Shown here: in pieces, positions 5,808 through 14,545 of the stretch
How the letters are laid out: each line of letters opens with the position of its first letter
How positions within the stretch are numbered: position 1 is the first letter of the stretch
Origin: Actinomadura violacea
GTDB lineage: Bacteria; Actinomycetota; Actinomycetes; Streptosporangiales; Streptosporangiaceae
Length of the DNA: 64,000 bases
Assembly (NCBI RefSeq): GCF_017573465.1
Contig: NZ_JAGEPF010000009.1
Span: forward strand, 248,001 to 312,000
Direction: 5' to 3'
Translations under genes and position numbers: made by a program
The notes under the pieces: model-generated
Databases searched by the model: none
Seen by the model: only the letters and a program-made list of their open reading frames with translations
Told to the model about the DNA's origin: nothing

Positions 5808-7958
5808 ATGGCCGACAGTCGCCTGCCGCTTCTCGCCGGGATCGTCCTGTTCTGGACGTACCGGGTCCTGCTGCTGTGGCTCGTGCCCCTGCCCGGCGAG
5901 CGGACCTCGGCGGCACTGCTCGCCGCGACGTGCACCGCGGCCGCCCTCGGCGTCGTGCAGGCGCGGGCGCTGACGCGCCGTGCCACGCTCGCCAATCTGG
6001 CGGTGCAGGCGGCGCTGACCTACGCGCCCCTGTTCGTCCTCGCCGACGGCTGGCGTCCGGCGGCGCCGCTGCTGATGGCGTCGGTGCTGCTGCTCGCCGC
6101 GCCGGGATGGGCCCGCTGGGCGGCGGCGCTGGCCATCGTGGCCGGCGAGTTCGCGATCCGGACGCTGTGGCTGCCCGGCGGCGGCCCCGGCTACGCCGTC
6201 TGGGCCGCCGTGGTGACGTTCACCGGCGGCCTGGAGTTCCTCGCCCTGGCGCGGCTCGGGCACCTGGTCCGGGCGCTGGAGGCCACCCGCACCGAGCTGG
6301 CCGCCCGGCGCGCCGCCGCGGAACGGCGGCGGATCACCCGCGGCCTGCGCGCCGAGCTCGGACGGCTCGCGGCCGCCGCCGCGGCGGCGGACCCCCGCGA
6401 GATCGTCGCGGCGGCGCGGGCGGCGCTGGTCCGCGCCCGCTCGGTCGCCGACGACTACCGGGACCGGTCGCTGGCGGCCGAGATCGACGCCGCCCGGACG
6501 GTGCTGGAGGCGTCCGGTGTGCCGGTCCGGGTCGCCGTGGACGCCGCGGCGCCGCGGACACCGCAGGCGGACGCGGCGCTGGCGGGCGTGCTGCGCCGCA
6601 CGGTGATGGCGGCGCTGCGGCACGGGCGTCCCGCCGGCTGCGTGATCGAGTGCCGCACCGGTCCGGGCGGGCCCGAGCTGCTGCGGGTCGCCTTCCGCGG
6701 CCCGGTGCCGTCGTTCGCCGAGCCGCTCGCCGCCTCGGCCACCGAGATCGCCGCGCTCGGCGGACGGCTCGGCACCGGCCCCGCCGTCGAAACGGAGATC
6801 CCCCCGGCGCGGGCCTGGACGGGCGGCCCGGTCCGCACCGCGCCCTGGTTCGCCTTCGCCGTCCTGCTGGTCGTCGAACTCGACCATCTCGCCACGGTCG
6901 CCACCAACGCGGTCCAGGCGCGCGAGTCGGGCGTCGCCGTGGACCGGACGGCACTGGCCGCGACGGCGGTGATGCTGCTGCTGGTCGCGGCCCTGCAGCT
7001 GTACCACGTGCTGCCGCGCGGCGAGGCCCGGCCGCGGCGCTGGGCGCTGCCCGTCCAGCTCCTGCTGCTCCTGCTGGTGTTCGCGGTGGCGGGGCCGCAC
7101 ATCGCGCCGGGCTATGCCGGGCCGCCCGTGACGTACGGCGGCCTCGTCGCCGGCGTCGTCCTGCTGAACGTCCGCCCGCCCTGGTCGTGGGCGGCCGCCG
7201 CCGGGCTGGTCGTGGCGCCGCTGCCGCTGCTGTACGGGACGCACCCGCCGATGATGGTCGTCCTCGACCTGGCCGGCTCGACCGCCTTCATGATCACCGT
7301 CTACGCGCTGCAGCGGCTGCCGGTCGCGGCCGCCCGGCTGGACCTGGCCCGCCGCGACCTCGCCCGCACGGCCGTGCTGCGCGAACGGCTGCGGGTCGCC
7401 CGCGACGTGCACGACCTGCTCGGCTCCCAGCTGTCGGCGATCATCATCAGGGGCGAGACCGCCGCGGACGGCGCGCACCTCGCCGGCCTCGCCCGCGAGG
7501 CCCTCGCCACGGTCGGCTCGCTCGGCGCCGGCCCCGCTCCGCTGCGGCTGGCCGCCGAGGTCGAGAACGCCCGCGACCTGCTGCGGACGGCGGGGGTGCG
7601 GGTCGCGATCACGGTGGCCGAGCCGCCGGAACCGGCGGCCGCGCTGTTCGCGGTCGTGCTGCGGGAGGCGGTGACGAACGTGGTCCGGCACGCGCGGGCC
7701 CGGCACTGCGAGATCGCCGTCACGCCCGGCGCCCTGCGCGTCCGCAACGACGGCGCCCCGCGTCCCGGCCCGGGCGGAGCGGGTGGATCGGGGCTGGCGA
7801 ACCTGCGGTCGCGCGCGGCCGAGGCGGGCGGCACGCTGACCGCCGAGCACGCCGGCGGCCGGTTCACCGTCCGCGTCGAGCTGTCAGATCCAGCCGGCCT
7901 CGGCGGCGATGCGGATGGCGTCGACCCGGTTGCGGGCGCCGAGCTTGGTCACCGCTGA
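5808..7958 (+). CDS. tandem-module NarL/DesK-type sensor histidine kinase
   Basis: The 716-residue product consists of two DesK-like halves. Residues 1-150 contain about five membrane segments followed by a helical stretch (about 160-190) where a phospho-acceptor His would be expected but is absent (RRRITRGLRAELGRL), and a degenerate ATPase-like region to about 335. Residues 345-505 contain about six more membrane segments, then a genuine HisKA_3 H-box with H535 (RVARDVHDLLGSQLSAI) and a HATPase N-box with N624 (REAVTNVVRHARA). Only the second half should autophosphorylate. The last 25 residues, after FTVRVEL, are encoded antisense to the response regulator gene. Confidence 0.82.
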   Translation: MADSRLPLLAGIVLFWTYRVLLLWLVPLPGERTSAALLAATCTAAALGVVQARALTRRATLANLAVQAALTYAPLFVLADGWRPAAPLLMASVLLLAAPGWARWAAALAIVAGEFAIRTLWLPGGGPGYAVWAAVVTFTGGLEFLALARLGHLVRALEATRTELAARRAAAERRRITRGLRAELGRLAAAAAAADPREIVAAARAALVRARSVADDYRDRSLAAEIDAARTVLEASGVPVRVAVDAAAPRTPQADAALAGVLRRTVMAALRHGRPAGCVIECRTGPGGPELLRVAFRGPVPSFAEPLAASATEIAALGGRLGTGPAVETEIPPARAWTGGPVRTAPWFAFAVLLVVELDHLATVATNAVQARESGVAVDRTALAATAVMLLLVAALQLYHVLPRGEARPRRWALPVQLLLLLLVFAVAGPHIAPGYAGPPVTYGGLVAGVVLLNVRPPWSWAAAAGLVVAPLPLLYGTHPPMMVVLDLAGSTAFMITVYALQRLPVAAARLDLARRDLARTAVLRERLRVARDVHDLLGSQLSAIIIRGETAADGAHLAGLAREALATVGSLGAGPAPLRLAAEVENARDLLRTAGVRVAITVAEPPEPAAALFAVVLREAVTNVVRHARARHCEIAVTPGALRVRNDGAPRPGPGGAGGSGLANLRSRAAEAGGTLTAEHAGGRFTVRVELSDPAGLGGDADGVDPVAGAELGHR

Positions 7959-8489
7959 CGCGAGGTAGTTGCGGACGGTCCCGTACGACAGCCCGATCCG
8001 GGCGGCGATCTGCGGCGGCTCCGCGCCGGACGCGGTCAGCCGCAGCACCTCGCACTCCCGCTCGGTCAGCGGGCAGTCGGGGGCGTCGAGCGCGGCGAAG
8101 GCGAGCTGCGGGTCCACCACCCGGCCGCCCGCCGCGACGGTCCGGACCGCCGCCACCAGCTCCGCCGGCGCGCTGTCCTTGACCATGAACCCGGTGACCC
8201 CGGCGGCCAGGGCCCGCCGCAGCATCCCGGGACGGCCGACGCCGGTCAGGATCAGCGTGCGGCAGCCGGGCGCGTGCCGGGCCAGTTCCGCCGCCGCGCT
8301 CAGCCCGTCCAGGCCGGGCAGCTCGATGTCGAGCACCGCGACGTCCGGGGCGGTGCGCAGCGCGGCGGGCACGATCGCGTCCCCGGCCGGGACCTGCGCG
8401 ACGACCTCGATGCCGTCCTCGCGGTCGAGCAGGCCGGCGAGCGCCTCGCGGAGGATCCGCACGTCCTCGGCCAGCAGAACCCTGATCAC
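7884..8489 (-). CDS. NarL/LuxR-family response regulator
   Basis: The 201-residue product has a receiver domain (MIRVLLAEDVRILREAL, phospho-acceptor D54 in VLDIELPG, conserved Thr and Lys in LILTG and FMVKDS) and a C-terminal LuxR helix-turn-helix (LTERECEVLRLTASG through YGTVRNYLASAVTKLGARNRVDAI). It resembles DesR-type regulators paired with DesK-type kinases. It is the evident partner of the kinase but is encoded convergently, with 75 bp of 3' overlap, instead of in the usual co-directional operon. Confidence 0.88.
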   Translation of the reverse strand: MIRVLLAEDVRILREALAGLLDREDGIEVVAQVPAGDAIVPAALRTAPDVAVLDIELPGLDGLSAAAELARHAPGCRTLILTGVGRPGMLRRALAAGVTGFMVKDSAPAELVAAVRTVAAGGRVVDPQLAFAALDAPDCPLTERECEVLRLTASGAEPPQIAARIGLSYGTVRNYLASAVTKLGARNRVDAIRIAAEAGWI

Positions 8490-8498
8490 CCGCCGACG

Positions 8499-9374
8499 CT
8501 AGCCTTCCCGGCCGGAGTCCGACACCCGGACGAGGCCCTCCTGCATCACCGACACCACGAGCTCACCGGCGCGGTTGAACACCTGCCCGCGGGCGAGGCC
8601 CCGCGCGCCGCCCGCGAACGGGGTGTCCTGGTAGTACAGCAGCCAGTCGTCGGCGCGGAACGGCCGGTGGAACCACATCGCGTGGTCCAGGCTCGCGCCC
8701 ATCGTCCGCTTGTCGCCCCAGGCCAGCCCGTGGTTGAGCAGGACGGTGTCGAGCAGGGTCATGTCCGAGGCGTAGGTCATCAGGCACACGTGCAGCAGCG
8801 GGTCGTCGGGCAGGTCCCCGATGACCTTCAGCCACACCACCGACTCCGGCGAGGCCAGCGCCGGGTCCTTGGCGGCCTCCCAGGTCAGCGGGGTCGCGTG
8901 CCGCACGTCGAACGGCCGCCGCTCGACGAACGCGCGGGCCCCCGCCTCGCCGAACAGCGGGGTCAGCCGGGTCAGCGAGTCCGGCAGCGTCTCGGGCGCG
9001 GGGGCGTCCGGCATCGGCGCGTGGTGCGCGGGACCGTCCTCGACGACCTGGAACGACGCCGAGAGCGTGAAGATCACCTTGCCGTGCTGGACGGCGCTGA
9101 CGCGGCGGGTCGTGAACGACCGCCCGTCCCGGACCCGGTCGACGGTGTAGACGATCGGGACGAGCGGGTCGCCGGGCCGGATGAAGTAGGCGTGCAGCGA
9201 GTGCACCGGCCGGTTCACCGGGACGGTGCGTCCGGCGGCGACCAGCGCCTGCCCGGCCACCTGGCCGCCGAAGACCCGCTGCCGGCGCTCCTCGGGGCTG
9301 CGGCCGCGGAAGATGTCGTTCTCGATCTGCTCCAGATCCAGCAGATCGAGCAGTGCCTTCAGGGAATCGCTCAC
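8499..9374 (-). CDS. tesB: acyl-CoA thioesterase II
   Basis: The 291-residue product matches TesB over its full length as a double hotdog. It begins ALLDLLDLEQIENDIFRG, then RVFGGQVAGQALVAAGRTV and HSLHAYFIRPGDPLVPIVY with the RDGRSFTTRRV signature; the second half has YASDMTLLDTVLLNHG, with the Asp-Thr active-site pair, and SLDHAMWFHRPFRADDWLLY. It hydrolyses acyl-CoA to free fatty acid and CoA in the cytosol. It lies 85 bp downstream of uvrD2 on the same strand. Confidence 0.93.
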   Translation of the reverse strand: MSDSLKALLDLLDLEQIENDIFRGRSPEERRQRVFGGQVAGQALVAAGRTVPVNRPVHSLHAYFIRPGDPLVPIVYTVDRVRDGRSFTTRRVSAVQHGKVIFTLSASFQVVEDGPAHHAPMPDAPAPETLPDSLTRLTPLFGEAGARAFVERRPFDVRHATPLTWEAAKDPALASPESVVWLKVIGDLPDDPLLHVCLMTYASDMTLLDTVLLNHGLAWGDKRTMGASLDHAMWFHRPFRADDWLLYYQDTPFAGGARGLARGQVFNRAGELVVSVMQEGLVRVSDSGREG

Positions 9375-9459
9375 GGCCGCCAGTCTTCCCTATACACCCG
9401 TGTGAGCGGTGTCTCACCCCCGGGGTCGCCCCTTCCCGGCGGCCCGCCGCGCGGGCGGG

Positions 9460-11526
9460 TCAGACGCCGCAGAGGTTCAGGACGGCTTCGCCGTAGCGGT
9501 CGAGCTTGACCTTGCCGACGCCGGGGATGCGGGCCAGATCCTCCATCGAGTCGGGGCAGTGCTCGGCGATGGCCTGGAGGGTGGCGTCGGTGAACACCAC
9601 GTAGGCGGGGATCCGCTGCTCCGCCGACACCTCCGCGCGCCAGTCCTTCAGCGCGACGAACAGCTCCTCGTTCAGCTCGGACGGGCAGTCCTCGCAGCGG
9701 CCGAGCTTGCGCTCGACGGCGGCGGTCAGCGGGCGGCCGCACACCCGGCACGGCTGCGGGCCCTTGGTGACGCGCCGCTTCGTGCGGTCGACGCGGGCGG
9801 GCATGTGCGTGGTCGTCTTGCCGGTCAGGCCGTCGAGGAACCGGGACGGGCGGCGCATCTGCGACCCGCCAGGCGAGCGCGCCAGCGCCCACGACAGCGT
9901 CAGATGGACGCGCGCGCGCGTGACCCCGACGTACAGCAGCCTGCGCTCCTCCTCGATCTGCTCGGGCGTCTTGGCATAGATGATCGGCAAGGTGCCCTCC
10001 GCGAGACCGACGAGGAACACCGCGTCCCACTCCAGGCCCTTGGCGGCGTGCAGCGACGCGAGCGTGACGCCCTCCAGCGGCGGCGCGTGCTGCGCCGCGG
10101 CGCGCTCCTCGATCTCGGCGACGAACTCGGGCAGGCCCGCCTTCGGATCGTCGGCGGCCATGTCCTCGGCGAGCTGCGCCAGCGCCGCGAGCGACTCCCA
10201 GCGCGCGCGGGCCGCGCCGGCGCCCTCCGGCGGCCGGTCGGAGAACCCCGCGCCCGACAGCACGTGCCGGACCGTCATGATCAGGCCCGTCCCGTCGGTC
10301 TCGGCGTCGGCGCCCGCGCGGGCCGCGCCCCGCAGCCGCACGACCGCCTCCCGCACCTCGGGCCGCTCGAAGAACCGCTCCGCGCCGCGCAGGACGTACG
10401 GGACGCCGGCCGCGGCGAGCGCCGCCTCGTAGGTCTGCGACTGCGCGTTGATCCGGAACAGGACCGCGATCTCGCGGGCCGGGACGCCCTCGTCGATCAG
10501 CTTGCGGGCCCGCCGCGCCGTGTCGTCGGCCTCGGCGACCTCGTCGTCGTACTCGTTGAACACCGGCTCGGGGCCGTTCTCGCGCTGCGCGACCAGCTCC
10601 AGCCGGTGCCGGGCGCCCTTCGCCTGGTCGATCACCCCGTTCGCCAGCCGCACGACCTGCGGCGTCGACCGGTAGTCGCGCACCAGCCTCACGACCTTCG
10701 CGTCCGGGTGCTCGCGGGTGAAGCCGAGCAGGTGGGACGGGCTGGCGCCGGTGAAGGAGTAGATCGTCTGGTTCGGGTCGCCGACGACGCACAGGTCGTG
10801 CCGGCCGCCGAGCCAGGTGTCCAGCAGCATCTTCTGCAGCGGGTTGACGTCCTGGAACTCGTCCACGACGAAGTACCGGTACTGCTCGCGGACCTGGTTG
10901 GCGACCTCCCGGTGCTCGGTGAGCACCGCCGCGGTCAGCTCCAGCATCCCCTCGAAGTCGAGCAGGTTGCGCTCGCGCCGCAGCTGCTCGTACATCGCGT
11001 AGACGCGCGCCACGTCCACGACCTCGGTGGACGGCTTGCGCCCCGCCTTCACCACCGCGGCCGGGTAGTCCTCGGGACGGTGCTGGGTGACCTTCGCCCA
11101 CTCGATCTCGCCGGCGACGTCGCGCAGCTCGGTGCGGCCGAGCGACAGCCCGCAGGCGCGCGCCGCGTCCGCGACCAGCCCGATCTTCGAGTCGATGATC
11201 TTCGGTGGGTCGCCGCCGATGACCCGCGGCCAGAAGTAGCTGAGCTGGCGCAGCGCCGCCGCGTGGAACGTGCGGGCCTGCACGCCGGGCGCGCCGAGCT
11301 GCCGCAGCCGGCTGCGCAGCTCCCCCGCCGCGCGCGTGGTGAACGTCACCGCCAGCACCCGCTGCGGCGTCACCACGCCCGTGAGCGTCGCGTACGCGAT
11401 CCGGTGCGTGATGGCGCGTGTCTTGCCCGTCCCGGCGCCCGCGAGGACGCACACCGGGCCCTGCACCGCCTCGGCGACCTCCCGCTGTTCGGGGTCGAGC
11501 CCCTCCAGCACCGACTCAGCCAACAT
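9460..11526 (-). CDS. uvrD2: UvrD2-type superfamily 1 DNA helicase with tetracysteine and HRDC domains
   Basis: The start chosen gives MLAESVLEGLDPEQ and a 688-residue protein with GGGAG upstream. Walker A is LAGAGTGKT near residue 34, and VDEFQDVNPLQ, GDPNQTIYSFTGA, LHAAKGLEWDAVFLVG and YVGVTRARVHL are further SF1A helicase motifs. The C-terminus adds a four-Cys element (CRVCGRPL and CEDCPSE) and an HRDC domain (ELFVALKDWRAEVSAE to GVGKVKLDRYG). This exact architecture defines mycobacterial UvrD2, a 3'-5' DNA helicase. The promoter must lie in the region shared with the mycoredoxin gene, which is divergent. Confidence 0.9.
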   Translation of the reverse strand: MLAESVLEGLDPEQREVAEAVQGPVCVLAGAGTGKTRAITHRIAYATLTGVVTPQRVLAVTFTTRAAGELRSRLRQLGAPGVQARTFHAAALRQLSYFWPRVIGGDPPKIIDSKIGLVADAARACGLSLGRTELRDVAGEIEWAKVTQHRPEDYPAAVVKAGRKPSTEVVDVARVYAMYEQLRRERNLLDFEGMLELTAAVLTEHREVANQVREQYRYFVVDEFQDVNPLQKMLLDTWLGGRHDLCVVGDPNQTIYSFTGASPSHLLGFTREHPDAKVVRLVRDYRSTPQVVRLANGVIDQAKGARHRLELVAQRENGPEPVFNEYDDEVAEADDTARRARKLIDEGVPAREIAVLFRINAQSQTYEAALAAAGVPYVLRGAERFFERPEVREAVVRLRGAARAGADAETDGTGLIMTVRHVLSGAGFSDRPPEGAGAARARWESLAALAQLAEDMAADDPKAGLPEFVAEIEERAAAQHAPPLEGVTLASLHAAKGLEWDAVFLVGLAEGTLPIIYAKTPEQIEEERRLLYVGVTRARVHLTLSWALARSPGGSQMRRPSRFLDGLTGKTTTHMPARVDRTKRRVTKGPQPCRVCGRPLTAAVERKLGRCEDCPSELNEELFVALKDWRAEVSAEQRIPAYVVFTDATLQAIAEHCPDSMEDLARIPGVGKVKLDRYGEAVLNLCGV

Positions 11527-11623
11527 GCATCCATACTCCCAGTCCGCCTCGACCGTATCCGCCCGCCACACGAATTGTGGACGGACGGACGGCCGCGCCG
11601 GTGGCGGCCCGGCCGGCGCTCGC

Positions 11624-11649
11624 GGAATGCCGGACGGGTATCTAGTGTT
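11624..11649 (+). promoter_or_regulatory. SigR/SigH-type thiol-stress promoter of the mycoredoxin gene
   Basis: GGAAT (11624-11628), an 18-bp spacer and GTT (11647-11649) match the consensus of the actinobacterial disulfide-stress sigma factors SigR/SigH exactly. The site lies 55 bp upstream of the mycoredoxin start. Mycothiol-linked redoxins are classic members of this regulon. Confidence 0.7.
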
Positions 11650-11703
11650 CTTCGGGAGGCGAGAGCACAGATCGTCCGAACGAACGAGGGAGACGACGTA
11701 CCG

Positions 11704-11985
11704 ATGGCGACGCCGACGACCGACCGGGCCGAGGGCCCGACCGGCCAGCTCACCATGTACACGACGACCTGGTGCGGGTTCTGCCGGCGGCTGAAGAGCC
11801 AGCTGGCCCGCGACGGGATCGAGATGGTGGAGATCGACATCGAGCGCGACCCGAAGGCCGCCGAGTTCGTGATGAGCGTCAACGGCGGCAACCAGACGGT
11901 ACCGACCATCGTCTACCCCGACGGCTCCGCCGCGACCAACCCGAGCGCGAAGGCGGTCAAGGCGAAGCTCGCCTCCCTCGCCTGA
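11704..11985 (+). CDS. mrx1: mycoredoxin (glutaredoxin-like mycothiol-dependent reductase)
   Basis: The 93-residue protein starts at an ATG with AGGGAG upstream. It has a glutaredoxin fold: LTMYTTTWCGFCRRLKSQL with the CGFC redox pair near residues 25-28, the cis-Pro segment TVPTIVYPDG, and a final helix NPSAKAVKAKL. Mycoredoxins of actinobacteria carry a C-G-x-C site of this kind and reduce protein-mycothiol mixed disulfides with mycothiol as electron source. The upstream SigR-type promoter supports a role in thiol-oxidative stress. Confidence 0.87.
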   Translation: MATPTTDRAEGPTGQLTMYTTTWCGFCRRLKSQLARDGIEMVEIDIERDPKAAEFVMSVNGGNQTVPTIVYPDGSAATNPSAKAVKAKLASLA

Positions 11986-11998
11986 TCTTTCCGCGACC

Positions 11999-12030
11999 GA
12001 GCCCGGCGACTCCCACGAGTCGCCGGGCTC
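11999..12030. terminator. bidirectional terminator between mycoredoxin and nudC
   Basis: A perfect 14-bp stem (11999-12012 with 12017-12030) with a CCAC loop lies between two convergent genes, 13 bp from each stop codon. It is preceded by ATCTTT on one side. Confidence 0.8.
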
Positions 12031-12042
12031 GTCCCGTTCCGG

Positions 12043-12960
12043 CTAGAACGCCGGCATATTGGGGAGTTCGCCGCCGTACCAGCGCATGATGAGCTGGGCG
12101 GCGATGGACAGCGGGCCGGGGGCGACGATCTCCTCGGCCTCGATCGCGGCGCGCAGCTCGTCGCGGGTGTACCAGCCGGCGTCGAGGATCTCCTCGGGGT
12201 CGGGGCGCAGCGGGAGGGTGCCGTCGGCGGTGGCGGTGAAGCCGAGCATGAGGCTCTGCGGCAGCGGCCAAGGCTGGCTGCCGAGGTAGCGAACGTCCCG
12301 GATGGCGAGCCCGACCTCCTCCTCCACCTCCCGCGCGACGGCCTGCTCCAGGGACTCGCCGGGCTCGACGAACCCGGCGAGGATCGAGCGGCGGTCGGCG
12401 GGCCACTGCGGGCCGCGGGCCAGCAGGATCCGGTCGTCGGCGTCGGTGACCAGCATGATCACGGCGGGGTCGACGCGCGGGAAGTGCTGGGAGCCGTCCT
12501 CGGGGCAGACCCGGACGTGCCCGGCGGAGGTGACGCGGGTCTCCGCGCCGCAGCGGGGGCAGAACCGGTTGGTGCGGTGCCAGTGCTCCAGCGCGACGGC
12601 GTGCGTGAGGAGGCCGGAGTCGCGGTCGGCGAGCAGCGCGCCGACGCGGCGCAGGCCGGCCGGCTCGGCGCCGTCCACCGCGGGCAGTTCGCCGGGCACG
12701 CCGAAGTAGGCGGTGCCGGCGTCGTCGACGCCGAGCAGCCAGCGCTCGCCGGCGGGCGCCTCGTCCGGCGCGACGAACGCCAGCGCCGGCTCGGACGCGT
12801 AGGTGACGAGCGTCCGCCCGTCCTGGACGACCAGGACCCGCGTGGCCGGGTCGGCCCACGCGGCGGCGAGCCACGCGTCGTCGCGCCGCTTCAGCGCGAC
12901 CCGGTCGAGCGTGCCGCGCGCGAGCGCGAGCCATTCGAGCGGTCCTTCGGTCACCGTCAT
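12043..12960 (-). CDS. nudC: NAD+/NADH pyrophosphatase, Nudix family
   Basis: The 305-residue protein has the NudC order: an N-terminal domain, a zinc-ribbon region (FCPRCG then RVCPEDGSQHFPR, the fourth Cys replaced by Asp), and a Nudix box GFVEPGESLEQAVAREVEEEVGL. After the box comes SQPWPLPQSLMLGF, the motif specific to NADH pyrophosphatases. It cleaves NAD(H) to NMN(H) and AMP; NudC homologues also decap NAD-capped RNA. It lies 35 bp after the M20 dipeptidase gene and probably shares its transcript. Confidence 0.92.
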   Translation of the reverse strand: MTVTEGPLEWLALARGTLDRVALKRRDDAWLAAAWADPATRVLVVQDGRTLVTYASEPALAFVAPDEAPAGERWLLGVDDAGTAYFGVPGELPAVDGAEPAGLRRVGALLADRDSGLLTHAVALEHWHRTNRFCPRCGAETRVTSAGHVRVCPEDGSQHFPRVDPAVIMLVTDADDRILLARGPQWPADRRSILAGFVEPGESLEQAVAREVEEEVGLAIRDVRYLGSQPWPLPQSLMLGFTATADGTLPLRPDPEEILDAGWYTRDELRAAIEAEEIVAPGPLSIAAQLIMRWYGGELPNMPAF

Positions 12961-12995
12961 CGGGCTCCTTTCTCCCGTCGTACCCGACTACCTGT

Positions 12996-14393
12996 TCAGC
13001 GGAGTGCGGTGGCGAGTTCTTCCCACAGGTAGGCGGCGGCCTCGGCGCCCTTGAGCAGCAGGGGGATCTCGACCTTCTCGTTCGGCGCGTGGATCCGGTC
13101 GTCGTCGAGCCCGACGGCGACGAAGATGAGCGGCGCGTCGAGGACGTCGGCGAGGTCGGCCTCGGGGCCGCTGCCGCCCTCGCGGGTGAACAGGACCTCG
13201 CGGCCGAACGCGCGCTCCATGGCGCGGCGGGCGGCCTTGACGCCGGGCGAGTCGATGGGCGAGAAGCAGGGCCGGACGCCGCCGCCGGGGATGTGCACCT
13301 CGGCCTCGACGCCGTAGGGGGTGCTGGCGGCGACCCAGTCGCGGAACGCCTGCTGCACCTTGGCGGGGTCCTGGCCGGCGACGAGCCGGAAGGAGATCTT
13401 GGCGTGCGCCTCGCGGGGGACGATCGTCTTGCCGCCGGGGCCGGTGTGGCCGCCCCACATGCCGTTGATCTCGGCGGTGGGCCGCGCCCAGACGCGCTCC
13501 AGGGTGGTGTAGCCCTTCTCGCCGTAGGCGGCGCGGCTGCCGCCGGCGGTCCGCAGCCATTCCGCCTCGTCGAACGGGAGCTTGGCGAACAGCGCGCGCT
13601 CCTCGTCGGTGAGCGGGACGACGTCGTCGTAGAAGCCGGGGAGGGTGACGCGTCCGTCGGCGTCGTGCAGCGCGGCCATCAGCGTCGCCATGGCGTGCAG
13701 CGGGTTCGGGACGGCGCCGCCGAACGAGCCGGAGTGCAGGTCGGAGGACGGGCCCCGGAGGGTGACCTCGGCCTCGGTGAGGCCGCGCATGCCGGTGCAC
13801 ATCGACGGGACGTCGGCGGCCCACATGGTGGTGTCGCTGATGACGATCGCGTCGCAGTGCAGCCGGTCGCGGCGCTCGCGCAGCAGGTCGGCGAAGTGCA
13901 CGGAGCCGGACTCCTCCTCGCCCTCGACCAGCAGCTTGATGGTGACGGGCGGGGCGCCGGCGCCGGACGCGGCGAGGCCGGCGCGGATGCCGAGGGTGTG
14001 GAAGAACACCTGGCCCTTGTCGTCGGACGAGCCGCGCCCGATGAGCCGGCCGTCCTTCTCGACGGGCTCGAACGGCGCGGTGTCCCATTCGTCCAGCGGT
14101 TCGACGGGCTGGACGTCGTGGTGCCCGTAGACGAGGACGGTCGGGGCGGACGGGTCGGCGGCGGGCCATTCCGCGTAGACGGCCGGGAGGCCGGGCGTCT
14201 CCCACGTCTCCACGGTCGGGAAGCCCTGGCCGCGCAGGTACTCGGTGAGCCACTCGGCGGACCGCCGCACCTCGGTGGCGTAAGCGGGGTCCCCGGAGAC
14301 CGACGGGATCGCCAGCCACTCCTTGAGGTCCGCGATGAACCGGTCGCGGCCGGCCTCGATGTAATCGACTATTTCCTGAACTGCCTCGTTCAA
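12996..14393 (-). CDS. M20 family dipeptidase (metallopeptidase)
   Basis: A TTG start at 14393 with GGAGG five bases upstream gives a 465-residue protein beginning LNEAVQEIVDYIEAGRDRF, a typical M20 N-terminus; an upstream in-frame extension adds 34 atypical residues. The metal-binding motifs are VLVYGHHDVQP (His), GRGSSDDKGQ (bridging Asp) and LLVEGEEESGS (catalytic and ligand Glu), with late INGMWGG and PGGGVRPCF segments of the dimerisation and metal domains. The family consists of di-zinc exopeptidases that split dipeptides. It is followed by nudC. The tnpB element lies immediately upstream and diverges from it. Confidence 0.87.
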   Translation of the reverse strand: MNEAVQEIVDYIEAGRDRFIADLKEWLAIPSVSGDPAYATEVRRSAEWLTEYLRGQGFPTVETWETPGLPAVYAEWPAADPSAPTVLVYGHHDVQPVEPLDEWDTAPFEPVEKDGRLIGRGSSDDKGQVFFHTLGIRAGLAASGAGAPPVTIKLLVEGEEESGSVHFADLLRERRDRLHCDAIVISDTTMWAADVPSMCTGMRGLTEAEVTLRGPSSDLHSGSFGGAVPNPLHAMATLMAALHDADGRVTLPGFYDDVVPLTDEERALFAKLPFDEAEWLRTAGGSRAAYGEKGYTTLERVWARPTAEINGMWGGHTGPGGKTIVPREAHAKISFRLVAGQDPAKVQQAFRDWVAASTPYGVEAEVHIPGGGVRPCFSPIDSPGVKAARRAMERAFGREVLFTREGGSGPEADLADVLDAPLIFVAVGLDDDRIHAPNEKVEIPLLLKGAEAAAYLWEELATALR

Positions 14394-14545
14394 CTGGTCC
14401 TCCGAAAGATGCCCCCGGCCTTCGGGACGGGAAGGAACTCGTGCTCCGTCCGAGGCGGCCCGGTACAGCTTGGACCCACTGGCGGCGGGGTCCACCGATC
14501 CGAAACCTATTACAGCCGTAAGCCCGACGTGTAAAATCTACGGTC

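Noticed and set aside
4422..7850. A 1,142-codon open frame on the minus strand over the epoxide hydrolase and kinase genes
   Set aside because: It is a GC-frame shadow with low-complexity Arg/Gly/Pro sequence and no domain; the genes it overlaps have clear motifs.
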